Positions 1 to 6,115 are shown, numbered from the stretch's first letter. The stretch is 8,424 nucleotides of DNA from an uncultured Gammaproteobacteria bacterium (GCA_913058195.1 CAJXPP010000086.1:1-8424), one strand, 5' to 3'. Program-made: numbers and translations. The notes: generated by a model not told the origin, from the letters alone.

Positions 1-39
1 GCCTAGTCTCGTGGGCTCGGAGATGTGTATAAGAGACAG
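1..39 (+). other. Untrimmed Illumina Nextera adapter (artefact)
   Basis: Bases 6-39 match the Nextera read-2 transposase adapter: a GTCTCGTGGGCTCGG linker part followed by the 19-base Tn5 mosaic end that finishes in AAGAGACAG. The five bases before it, GCCTA, fit the inner end of an i7 index (they match the end of the N706 index as I remember it). This is library sequence, not genome. Genomic sequence starts at base 40, and the contig ends here for technical reasons. Confidence 0.97.
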
Positions 40-529
40 TTCCAGTAGATCCTGAAGTATAAATAACGTAAGCAAGGTTTTCTGCTTTAACGTCTGAAAC
101 AGCATTACTTGTTGGGTAAGCGCTTAATTGTTGCGAATCTGTATCTAATGTATACAATTCACAATTGAATACGGGCAAACCTGCAGTTAAATCACTTTGT
201 GTTATAAGCAGGTCAATGCCGGTATCCTCAGCAATAAAAGACAGTCTTTCTTGAGGGTAATCAGGGTCAAAAGGTACATAGGCGCCACCCGCCTTTAATA
301 TTGCTAGTAACGCGACCATCATATCTAGTGATCGATTGACACAAATACCCACTAAAGTTTCAGGCTTTACGCCTTTATCTTGAAGATAATGTGCTAATTG
401 ATTCGCTTTATTATTTAGCTCGGCATAGCTAAGGGTGGTTCCTTCAAAAATAAGGGCTATCTGATCGGGGGTACGAGCAGCTTGATGCTCAAAAAGCTGA
501 TGGATACATGATGTGGAAAAATCATCCAT
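40..529 (-). CDS. Nonribosomal peptide synthetase, N-terminal adenylation domain fragment (3' truncated by contig end)
   Basis: The reverse strand encodes 163 codons with no stop from ATG at 529 to the contig edge. The adenylation-domain cores appear in order: A1-like LSYAEL (about residues 33-38), A2 LKAGGAYVPFDP (about 78-89) and A3 LAYVIYTSGSTG (152-163), the phosphate-binding loop. Adenylation domains activate an amino or hydroxy acid as its AMP ester and load it onto a carrier-protein thiol. Cores A4-A10, and any carrier, condensation or thioesterase domain, lie beyond the contig edge, so substrate and module number cannot be read. An in-frame TAA at 545-547 lies six codons upstream, which fixes the start; an AAAGG sits 12 nt before it, rather far for a Shine-Dalgarno. 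The protein begins directly with the adenylation domain, without a leading condensation domain, as in a loading module or a free-standing A domain. It is transcribed divergently from the ATP-grasp gene. Confidence 0.93.
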
Positions 530-589
530 TGTGGTATGTGGCCTTTATATGTAATGCTGAACTTTAGATAAATTTAATCGAAACATAGC
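530..589. promoter_or_regulatory. Divergent intergenic region, NRPS / ATP-grasp
   Basis: These 60 bp separate the start codons of two divergent genes and must hold the 5' signals of both, unless the promoters lie inside the coding regions. The stretch is AT-rich. I see no convincing -35/-10 pair on either strand, and no purine-rich Shine-Dalgarno before the plus-strand ATG at 590. Shared control of the two genes is plausible from the layout but not demonstrated. Confidence 0.4.
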
Positions 590-1429
590 ATGAAAACACA
601 TTTATTAATCAATAAACTCAGCAAAGGCCTATTTTTGTTGAAAGAGTTGCTTGTTTTATACCTAGGGTTTAAGCCTAAGCTAAAAATTCTGTTCTCAAAC
701 AGAAATTCTGGCTGGCAATCCCGGTTACAAAAAGGTTTTAGGTTTACACCTCATCAAATATTTTTTGGAGAGGTAACAGCCAAGAATAGTGCTGATTATG
801 ATTTAATTGTTCCTACTACAATTGAAGAACTGAAGAGTTTAGGTTCCCGGCCTGAACTTGTTTCCAATAACCTCATTCCGCTACCCAGTCTTGAAAGTAT
901 CGAAATATGTGATGATAAAATAAGCTTTTTTCACACACTATCAAAAAAAGGCTTTGGCAAATATCTACCTCAAACAGGTGGCAACTATAACTACCCATAT
1001 TTACTTAAAAAGAAGAATGATGAGGCAGGGGAAAACAGTTATATGATTTTTGAAAAAGAACAAGAATCGACTCTGGCTGAATATATCAATAATCCAGATT
1101 ATTTTAGTCAAGAATCCGTGCCGGGCAACAAGGAATATGCCACGCATATTCTTTTCAAAAATAATAAAGTCGCATATTCAGTTACCATAAAATATAATTT
1201 TGAACACCAGCATCAAATCCATGGAAAAGTCCACGCAACGTATAGTGAATTAATAACTGACTCACCTTATCTAGACGAGTTTTCCGATATTCTTAATTCA
1301 ATAAAATTTCAGGGCTTATACTGTATAGATTATAAAATTATAGATAACAGCCCCGTTATATTTGAAATCAATCCTCGTCCTGGTATTTCTCTTTGTCCTT
1401 TCTTTTTTACCATCTTGAAAGTACTGTGA
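590..1429 (+). CDS. ATP-grasp domain protein
   Basis: A 279-residue protein with the C-terminal architecture of the ATP-grasp superfamily, which uses ATP to make an acyl phosphate and joins it to an amine or thiol. Visible elements are PYLLKKK (136-142), where a lysine contacts ATP; NKEYATHILFK (180-190), the acidic/hinge strand; CIDYK (245-249); and the metal-binding VIFEINPRPG (256-265) with E259 and N261. The N-terminal 60 residues are basic and contain hydrophobic patches but no clear export signal. The start is bounded by an in-frame TAA at 575-577; no good ribosome binding site is seen. The protein ends about 14 residues after the E-x-N motif, which I believe is near the normal end of this subfamily. 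Usual Gly-Gly after the NPR motif is Gly-Ile here. Being divergent from an NRPS gene, it may make or modify a peptide, but the substrate is unknown. Confidence 0.8.
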   Translation: MKTHLLINKLSKGLFLLKELLVLYLGFKPKLKILFSNRNSGWQSRLQKGFRFTPHQIFFGEVTAKNSADYDLIVPTTIEELKSLGSRPELVSNNLIPLPSLESIEICDDKISFFHTLSKKGFGKYLPQTGGNYNYPYLLKKKNDEAGENSYMIFEKEQESTLAEYINNPDYFSQESVPGNKEYATHILFKNNKVAYSVTIKYNFEHQHQIHGKVHATYSELITDSPYLDEFSDILNSIKFQGLYCIDYKIIDNSPVIFEINPRPGISLCPFFFTILKVL

Positions 1430-1474
1430 ATGAAGAGAGCACAGAGTTCGGTTAACAACAAACAAGTTGGGTAA

Positions 1475-1600
1475 TATCGAATATTAGACTTGGATTCAGG
1501 TAAAAAAAATGAATTTTCAGCCATAGGTTTGGTTTTGTTTATTAGGCGAAATATTATATTTGGCACGAGGGAGGAAGCGTTATTTAATAACACTTTTTAG
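1475..1600 (+). pseudogene. Unidentified coding-like remnant downstream of ATP-grasp gene
   Basis: Forty-one sense codons lie between an in-frame TAA (1472-1474) and TAG (1598-1600), in the same reading frame as the ATP-grasp gene. The conceptual peptide contains LDLDSGKKNEF and ends in REEALFNNTF, a composition more protein-like than chance AT-rich sequence would give. There is no ATG start or ribosome binding site. Another short frame, from ATG 1430 to 1474, lies directly between it and the ATP-grasp stop. It may be the eroded 3' end of an older gene or simply chance. I do not recognise the family. Confidence 0.2.
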
Positions 1601-1792
1601 GGGTAAATATTTTTGGGTATAAAGTCCAAGAAAACTTTATTGAAGCTTATAATTATATGTTTCACAAACAATAGTACAGAAATACTACATGTACTTAATG
1701 TTCTAAATTCTAAGATAGAATGTCTAAATAAGGAATTACCTCCTAAAAACCATGGTATTTATGCCTGAATCTTCATGAGTAGGTAGATTTAT

Positions 1793-1810
1793 CTATATTA
1801 TGTGATATAG
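1793..1810 (+). repeat. Small hairpin with six-base loop upstream of the ANTAR operon
   Basis: CTATAT and ATATAG are exact inverted repeats around the six-base loop TATGTG. ANTAR proteins bind paired stem-loops with hexaloops that carry A at position 1 and G at position 4. This loop has the G at position 4 but T at position 1, and it lies upstream of the promoter-like elements I prefer, so it would be transcribed only from a more distal promoter. It is listed as visible structure, not as a proven ANTAR site. Confidence 0.3.
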
Positions 1811-1821
1811 TCGTGATCAGC

Positions 1822-1850
1822 TTGAAACCCACACCCTGTTTCAATATATA
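1822..1850 (+). promoter_or_regulatory. Putative sigma-70 promoter overlapping a perfect inverted repeat
   Basis: TTGAAA (1822-1827, five of six bases of a -35) is followed after 17 bp by TATATA (1845-1850, a fair -10), which places transcription start near 1857, just before the regulator gene. The -35 lies within an exact 7-bp inverted repeat, TTGAAAC and GTTTCAA (1822-1828, 1838-1844), separated by 9 bp. Its centre-to-centre spacing of 16 bp is about one and a half helical turns. The arms could be an operator for a dimeric repressor covering the -35 and spacer; in RNA they would form a hairpin, but no T-run follows. Confidence 0.4.
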
Positions 1851-1873
1851 GATCGTAATGACAGGGAAAACAT

Positions 1874-2533
1874 GTGATCAGCAAACGCTTATCTCCGCTT
1901 AGAATCAATATTTACGGAGAACATTCAAACGAATTTATTTGTCACCGAACTACACTTAATGAGCATGGCTATCATTTAGAAGCCCATAGTAATACCGAAC
2001 AGCTTCTTGCAAAATCAGACTCTCCTGAAATTTCAATTATTAGCTCAGCGATTAGTTCAGAAATTTTAGGGCATCTAGATAATCCTGTAATAGCTGAGCA
2101 TTCCTCCCCCTTCCTTGTTTATGACTTTGCTGAACAGTGCGACTTTGGCGAAGGATATACATTTGCACATAAAGCGGTTGGTCATTTTATTGACAAGCCT
2201 ACTCCTCAAAATATTTGCCTAAAAGTTGAATTAGGCTTATTGCTCCATCAAGAACGGAGAGCGATCAGTAAACGTTTTTTAGATCTAAATCAAAAATTTG
2301 AGACTAACCGTGATATTGGTATTGCCACTGGAATTATTGTGGTGCTGGGCGAATTAACGGTTCAACAAGCCTATGAGTTTTTAAGGCGGATTGCTAGAAA
2401 TCAGCGTTGCCGAGTCAGTGATGTTGCAAAGACTCTAGTTAATAATCAAGAGTCTGAACAAAAGCTGAGAGATCTGCCGTCAATTCAGAATTGGCTTGAA
2501 GGCAATATTTCAACTCACCTTAACCGTGATTGA
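1874..2533 (+). CDS. AmiR-like regulator: pseudo-receiver plus ANTAR RNA-binding domain
   Basis: A 219-residue predicted transcription antiterminator. Residues about 8-115 resemble a response-regulator receiver fold. The strand that normally carries the phosphorylated Asp reads ISIISSAISS (53-62), with no Asp, while the late Lys-Pro is kept (K108-P109, in GHFIDKPT); phosphorylation is therefore unlikely. A helical linker, probably coiled coil (115-143), leads to an ANTAR domain (about 144-192) with the typical A-x-G-I (151-154), AYEFLRRIA (166-174) and VSDVAKTLV (181-189). This order matches AmiR of Pseudomonas, which binds nascent mRNA hairpins to prevent termination and is controlled by a partner protein rather than phosphorylation. 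The start is GTG at 1874: an in-frame TGA at 1859-1861 excludes earlier starts, the overlapping ATG at 1872 runs straight into TGA, and CAGGG at 1862-1866 is a fair ribosome binding site. It forms an operon with the diguanylate cyclase downstream. Its RNA target is not identified. Confidence 0.85.
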   Translation: MISKRLSPLRINIYGEHSNEFICHRTTLNEHGYHLEAHSNTEQLLAKSDSPEISIISSAISSEILGHLDNPVIAEHSSPFLVYDFAEQCDFGEGYTFAHKAVGHFIDKPTPQNICLKVELGLLLHQERRAISKRFLDLNQKFETNRDIGIATGIIVVLGELTVQQAYEFLRRIARNQRCRVSDVAKTLVNNQESEQKLRDLPSIQNWLEGNISTHLNRD

Positions 2534-2537
2534 GGAA
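2532..2537 (+). promoter_or_regulatory. Ribosome binding site overlapping upstream stop codon
   Basis: GAGGAA begins within the TGA stop codon of the ANTAR regulator (2531-2533) and sits just before ATG 2540. The spacing is short (2 nt from GAGGAA, about 5 from the GAGG core to the ATG). The arrangement implies that a ribosome ending the first gene can restart on the second, giving coupled synthesis of the two proteins. Confidence 0.7.
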
Positions 2538-2539
2538 TA

Positions 2540-4618
2540 ATGTTGTTAACGCGAATAAAAATACCCAGCCTAATAGCGCTAGTGTATTTTTTTTTCGCGG
2601 TAATCTCATTGAATTTTTTTAGTATTGCTGATGGTAATGCAGCATTGGTTTGGCTGCCTACTGGTTTGGCTGTTGCTGCGATTGTTCGTTTTGGCCCAAG
2701 AATTTTACCAGGGATATATTTGTCTGGCGTGGCAGCAAGCTTATATATAGGTAATAACTTTGAGCTTTCCTTGTTATTTGCTATGGCTTATATGATGGAG
2801 CCACTTGTTACCTTATTGATATTAAAAAAGGTCAACTTTTCCTTAAAGCTTTATCATTTTAAAGATTACCTTTTGCTTGTCGTTGCCGGTATAGGTGGCT
2901 CCGTTGTTAGTGCAGTTATTGGATCAGCAGCTCTGTTACTTCATAATACTACCGTTATCAATGACTTTATAACGGTTGCCATACATTGGTGGTTTGGTAA
3001 TATTATTGGACTTATTTTACTTGGTCCTTTGTTATTACTACTTTCACAAACTTCTTTCCGCTCTTTATTGCAAAATAGATCTCTAGAATTTGGTTTATTA
3101 TTGTTGCTGGCCAGCTATATAGCAATAACACAGTTTGCTGGTATTTCTCTTTTTGGAGAGAAAAGCAATTTTAGCTATGCGTATTATGCTGTTGCGGTCA
3201 TTATTTGGGCGATAATTCGCTTTGGTCATCAAACTATTGCATTAGTGCAAATGATACTTTTTTCGATGGGAGTGTGGGGCCTCATTAATCAACAAGGCTA
3301 TTTTTTTACTGGGATTGGGATTGTTGAACAAAATGTTGATATATTATTTCAGTATATTTTTATCGTAAGCTTGGGCTCTATGGGGCTCGCATATACCCTC
3401 AAACATCAACGACTACTGTCTCAAGCTTTAACCAAGTCTATAAATGAAACGTATATATTTCACCAAGATGACCTTCAGTTTGAGTTTATTAATTTATCGG
3501 CACGTTCACACCTTGGCCTAAATGAAAAAAACTGGCAAGCATTGACGATATTAGATGTTCAACCTGATGTTTCTAGGCAATATGTTGCTAATGTAATAAG
3601 TAATTTAAAAAACAGTGATAATACTTATGATGTTTATCAAAGTCAGCACCAGCGTGTGGATGGTTCAACTTACCCTGTTGAGGTAAGGATCGAGAAGGCC
3701 GAGCAATCAGGGCGGCACTCTTATTTAGCTACTGCCGTTGATATTACAGAGCGTATTGAAACACAGTTGTATAAGGATTTAGGCGATAGTGTCTGTCAGC
3801 ATTCAACACAAGGCGTTGTTATCTGTAATGAAAAGAATGAAATTCTTAGGGTTAATGCTGCTTTTAGTCATATAACAGGTTATTCTGAACAAGAGGTGAT
3901 TGGCAAGAAGCCTAATATGCTGGGTTCAGGTAAGCACGGCACATCATTCTATGAGGAGATGTGGGCTACACTTGAGCAGAAGGCGAGTTGGTGCAGTGAA
4001 TTATACAACCGTCATCAATCTGGGCATTTATATCTTGTTGATATGACTATTAAGAAGTTTATCCATGAATTGGGTAATAAAGTGCATTATATGGCTATGT
4101 TCACGGATATTACTGATGAACGTGAACAATCCCTGAAGTTGAAGCATCATGCTGAGCATGATTTACTTACTGCGTTACCTAATCGAGCAAGGTTACAACA
4201 AGAATTTACTTATGCTTTAGCAATGGTCGAACGCCAACAGAAAAAATTAGCATTATTATTTTTAGATTTAAATGGTTTTAAGCCTATTAATGATACGCAT
4301 GGTCATCAATTAGGTGACCAGGTATTGCAAAAAATAGCATTACGTCTTAAGACTACAGTGCGTGAGAGTGATATTGTTTCACGTGTGGGTGGCGATGAGT
4401 TTGTTATATTAATGACTAACCTTGACGATACAGATAACTATCAATTAGTTGTGAATAAAATTAAAGCGATCATTGCCAAGCCAATGTTTTTTGATGAGAT
4501 AACAGTGCTGTTGAGTGTGAGTGTCGGTAATGCTATCTACCCATTAGATGGGGCAGACTTAGATAGCCTCATTATGGTTGCTGATGAAGCGATGTACCGA
4601 GACAAGCAATCTAAATAG
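2540..4618 (+). CDS. Membrane diguanylate cyclase, MASE1-PAS-PAS-GGDEF
   Basis: A 692-residue inner-membrane protein predicted to make cyclic di-GMP from two GTP. Residues 1 to about 290 hold about eight hydrophobic segments with MASE1 features (ALVWLPTGLAVAAIVRFGPR at 35-54; HWWFGNIIGLILLGPLLLL at 149-167), a sensory membrane domain whose ligand is usually unknown. Two PAS domains follow: a divergent one (about 303-405, ending in AVDITER) and a clearer one (about 415-528, with VNAAFSHITGYSEQEVIGKKP and ending in FTDITDERE). The GGDEF domain (about 530-692) starts DLLTALPNR, keeps the metal-binding D576 and N584-D585, the intact GGDEF signature at 617-621, and the R608-x-x-D611 inhibitory site five residues upstream. 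It should therefore be active and subject to product inhibition. There is no EAL domain. The gene follows the ANTAR regulator after six bases. It is convergent with the hydrolase gene at 4678, and no clear terminator is seen between them. Confidence 0.95.
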   Translation: MLLTRIKIPSLIALVYFFFAVISLNFFSIADGNAALVWLPTGLAVAAIVRFGPRILPGIYLSGVAASLYIGNNFELSLLFAMAYMMEPLVTLLILKKVNFSLKLYHFKDYLLLVVAGIGGSVVSAVIGSAALLLHNTTVINDFITVAIHWWFGNIIGLILLGPLLLLLSQTSFRSLLQNRSLEFGLLLLLASYIAITQFAGISLFGEKSNFSYAYYAVAVIIWAIIRFGHQTIALVQMILFSMGVWGLINQQGYFFTGIGIVEQNVDILFQYIFIVSLGSMGLAYTLKHQRLLSQALTKSINETYIFHQDDLQFEFINLSARSHLGLNEKNWQALTILDVQPDVSRQYVANVISNLKNSDNTYDVYQSQHQRVDGSTYPVEVRIEKAEQSGRHSYLATAVDITERIETQLYKDLGDSVCQHSTQGVVICNEKNEILRVNAAFSHITGYSEQEVIGKKPNMLGSGKHGTSFYEEMWATLEQKASWCSELYNRHQSGHLYLVDMTIKKFIHELGNKVHYMAMFTDITDEREQSLKLKHHAEHDLLTALPNRARLQQEFTYALAMVERQQKKLALLFLDLNGFKPINDTHGHQLGDQVLQKIALRLKTTVRESDIVSRVGGDEFVILMTNLDDTDNYQLVVNKIKAIIAKPMFFDEITVLLSVSVGNAIYPLDGADLDSLIMVADEAMYRDKQSK

Positions 4619-4677
4619 ATTACTAGCTGATATTAGTTTGGTTCCCAGCTGATAAGAAAATTTTGTCGCTGAATGAG

Positions 4678-5229
4678 CTAAATTTCAGACAAGATAGCAT
4701 CCGTTGAGGCTACATTGGCATAAGCAAAATCAAGAGCTGCCATAAAAGCGGCATGCACTTGCTTTGCTGGAACATGTACGCCGTCAAATTCTAATGCTAA
4801 CGTTGCACAGGCATCATGAGCAATGGAACAGTTATAGCCAAAATCATTGGCTGCACGAGTTATTGCATCAATACACATATGACTCATAGCGCCGCAAATC
4901 AAAACAGTATCAATGTTTAATCTATCTAATGTTGATTTTAGTTCCGTATCTCTATAGCCATTGATTTGATGTTTTACAATAACGGGTTCATCTTCTAACT
5001 CCTTTAAGGGTAAATGAACCTGTGCACCCTCAGAATTAGGCGCGAAAAAGGGCGCATCAACCGTAGGAAATTCGTGGCGAATATGTACTACAGGCAGCCC
5101 TTTTTCTCTAAAGGTTTTGAGCAGTTTTCCAGCTTTTATCGCGGCTGCTTCGGTGCCCTCAAGTTCCCACTTTCCACCTTTGAAATAATCATTTTGTAAG
5201 TCGACAATAATTAATGCAGTGTTAGACAT
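4678..5229 (-). CDS. Isochorismatase-fold cysteine hydrolase
   Basis: A cytoplasmic protein of 183 residues of the isochorismatase-like family, which includes nicotinamidases, N-carbamoylsarcosine amidases and related hydrolases. The triad is visible: D10 in ALIIVDLQNDYF, K86 in VIVKHQINGY and C119 in GAMSHMCIDA; the bond before S116 corresponds to the family's conserved cis-peptide region. The length is normal for a single-domain member. I chose ATG 5229, since an AAGGA lies 7 nt upstream and the protein then begins with the usual MSNTALIIVD; an in-frame ATG 11 codons earlier would add a poor polar extension. There is no aryl-carrier domain, so this is not an EntB-type siderophore enzyme. 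The substrate cannot be named: the family is broad and the D-K-C set alone does not separate amidases from isochorismate hydrolysis. It appears to be transcribed alone. Confidence 0.9.
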   Translation of the reverse strand: MSNTALIIVDLQNDYFKGGKWELEGTEAAAIKAGKLLKTFREKGLPVVHIRHEFPTVDAPFFAPNSEGAQVHLPLKELEDEPVIVKHQINGYRDTELKSTLDRLNIDTVLICGAMSHMCIDAITRAANDFGYNCSIAHDACATLALEFDGVHVPAKQVHAAFMAALDFAYANVASTDAILSEI

Positions 5230-5236
5230 ATAGCGT

Positions 5237-5244
5237 TCCTTTTT
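5237..5244 (-). promoter_or_regulatory. Ribosome binding site of the cysteine hydrolase
   Basis: The minus strand reads AAAAAGGA, then 7 nt, then ATG at 5229. This good Shine-Dalgarno match settles the start at residue MSNTAL rather than at the upstream in-frame ATG at 5262. Confidence 0.75.
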
Positions 5245-5360
5245 AGTGTTGTTGATTAACAAAACGGGCTCAAGAGTTCCGTAGTGCCTAATAAATAGAA
5301 TGTGAACGAAGCCATTTATAAAAACAAACTTGCATCTACACTATCAAACTAACGATCAAT

Positions 5361-5395
5361 AAAAAAGCCCCAGCAGAATAAACTACTGAGGCTTT
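5361..5395 (-). terminator. Rho-independent terminator
   Basis: AAAGCC (5364-5369) pairs with GGCTTT (5390-5395); after a C/A mismatch CAG pairs with CTG, then another mismatch and AG with CT close a six-base AATAAA loop. On the minus strand the stem is followed by a run of six T (5361-5366, partly in the stem), so termination of leftward transcripts is favoured. It separates the 75-residue gene from the hydrolase gene. T-richness on the plus side is poorer (TTTCATATTTT), so action on rightward transcripts is possible but weaker. Confidence 0.75.
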
Positions 5396-5530
5396 CATAT
5401 TTTGTTGCTGTCTAGATAAGACTGGGGTTGTACAGGTGCATTGATTAAGCTTATTTGTGTACGTTTTCCAAGTTAAGAAATGAAGTAAGGCTTAACGATG
5501 CAGATAGTAAGGAAGTAAGAAGAGTGAATA

Positions 5531-5595
5531 CCTTTTAAAAAAAGCATAAAAATATGCGTCGACTAGTCAGGAATATACTTTCTAAAAGGTTTTTT
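5531..5595. terminator. Branched hairpin region with T-runs on both strands
   Basis: CCTTTTA (5531-5537) pairs with TAAAAGG (5583-5589). Inside lie the hairpin GCATA-AAAA-TATGC (5544-5557) and the palindrome GACTAGTC (5561-5568). On the minus strand the GCATA hairpin is followed at once by seven T (5537-5543), so it could end the transcript of the small gene whose stop is at 5611. On the plus strand the outer stem is followed by six T (5590-5595), although no rightward gene ends here. The stems are short and AT-rich. Confidence 0.4.
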
Positions 5596-5610
5596 AAATT
5601 TAAAATGAAA

Positions 5611-5838
5611 TTATGGTTTTAAAAACCGCATTTCAACATAAGGTGACTCTACGGGATCTCGCTTTAGTTGCCAGTCATTTTCAAGAATATAATCTAAGGC
5701 ATCTTGAAAGCTTTTGAAATGAGTATTGATGCCCTCATTTTTGCTTTTATCCTCTATGCTGACAGTAAAATAGCTTTGTTCTTCTGCCTGATGTTTTTCA
5801 ATACTTGCTTGTGGTTTCATCATAGTTATATCCATCAT
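5611..5838 (-). CDS. Small hypothetical protein
   Basis: Up to 75 residues, acidic-basic mixed and soluble, with no signal peptide or membrane segment. I do not recognise a family. The sequence after residue 20 looks like a compact fold: a strand (SYFTVSIED), a helix (SFQDALDYILEND) and a C-terminal strand (YVEMRFLK). Start choice is uncertain: ATG codons occur at residues 1, 2, 6 and 7. No good ribosome binding site precedes the first, while a weak GGA precedes the ATG pair at residues 6-7, so a 69- or 70-residue product is possible. It stands alone, with a terminator on each side in its own direction of transcription (6116-6152 upstream; 5361-5395 and perhaps 5537-5557 downstream), so it has its own promoter. 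The clear secondary-structure pattern and isolated unit argue for a real gene. Confidence 0.6.
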   Translation of the reverse strand: MMDITMMKPQASIEKHQAEEQSYFTVSIEDKSKNEGINTHFKSFQDALDYILENDWQLKRDPVESPYVEMRFLKP

Positions 5839-6115
5839 AAAAAACGGCTTGTGATATGGCTTTTCTAACTGCTTAATTAAGGAGAGCCGATATACAATGT
5901 TACTTCAAAGCTGAAACGCATATCTGACTATTTTGGTTTAGTTGACATGAACATTATCGTTACGTTTGTTATTTAATTTTTTATCGTGGGTATATGATAA
6001 GTATTAACATCAAATAGGAATACGGTATTTTACTTGGATTACAGTCAGGATTTATCTGAATTAACATTAAAGAAGATATTTTCACTGGTTCTGAAGATTT
6101 AGAACATCACCCAAT
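5839..6115. other. Upstream region of the small gene
   Basis: An AT-rich 277 bp gap that should hold the minus-strand promoter of the small gene, but no clear -35/-10 pair could be chosen. It contains a 10-bp palindrome, CTTAATTAAG (5872-5881), about 35 bp before the gene, and on the plus strand a perfect TTGACA (5942-5947) without a good -10 at 16-18 bp. Only very short open frames occur (for example a 5-codon frame after ATG 5897). Confidence 0.4.

Larger units (their letters stand above)
1430..1873. other. 444 bp AT-rich intergenic region
   Basis: There is no convincing complete gene. The region holds an unidentified plus-strand coding-like segment (1475-1600) and several short inverted repeats: ATAAAGT/ACTTTAT (1619-1625 with 1634-1640), ATTCTA/TAGAAT (1707-1712 with 1716-1721), CTATAT/ATATAG (1793-1798 with 1805-1810) and TTGAAAC/GTTTCAA (1822-1828 with 1838-1844). 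No GC-rich hairpin with a T-run follows the ATP-grasp stop. The right part is the leader and promoter region of the ANTAR regulator operon. Confidence 0.6.
5230..5610. other. 381 bp intergenic region with terminators and repeats
   Basis: No gene is supported here. Read on the minus strand from the right, it holds a weak hairpin plus T7 just after the small gene, a strong Rho-independent terminator at 5361-5395, and then the leader of the hydrolase gene. The hydrolase promoter should lie between about 5245 and 5355; TTGATA and TATAAA elements occur on the minus strand there, but their spacing of 21 bp is too long to be convincing. The middle holds an inverted repeat GTTAAG/CTTAAC (5472-5477, 5491-5496) and repeated AGTAAGG (5484-5490, 5506-5512) and GAAGTAAG (5482-5489, 5512-5519). 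Confidence 0.55.

Noticed and set aside
1440..1475. Possible integron attC or insertion-sequence end (GTTAAC, AACAA and TTG blocks)
   Set aside because: No matching partner half-site, no inverted terminal repeats or target duplication, and no integrase or transposase in the window.
1330..1593. Minus-strand open frame of 87 codons
   Set aside because: It overlaps the conserved 3' end of the ATP-grasp gene in antisense, needs a GTG start, has no ribosome binding site and resembles no protein I know.
1813..1882. Nine-base direct repeat GTGATCAGC at 1813-1821 and 1874-1882
   Set aside because: The second copy is the start of the regulator coding sequence; two copies at a 61 bp offset in AT-rich DNA are likely chance.
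4625..4654. Repeat AGCTGATA (4625-4632, 4647-4654) as a terminator between convergent genes
   Set aside because: These are direct rather than inverted copies, and no stable stem with a T-run forms.
5014..5199. Plus-strand open frame of 61 codons
   Set aside because: It lies wholly antisense inside the cysteine hydrolase, whose catalytic motifs prove the minus-strand reading.
5942..5972. Plus-strand promoter based on TTGACA
   Set aside because: There is no acceptable -10 at 16-18 bp and no rightward gene downstream before the convergent receptor gene.
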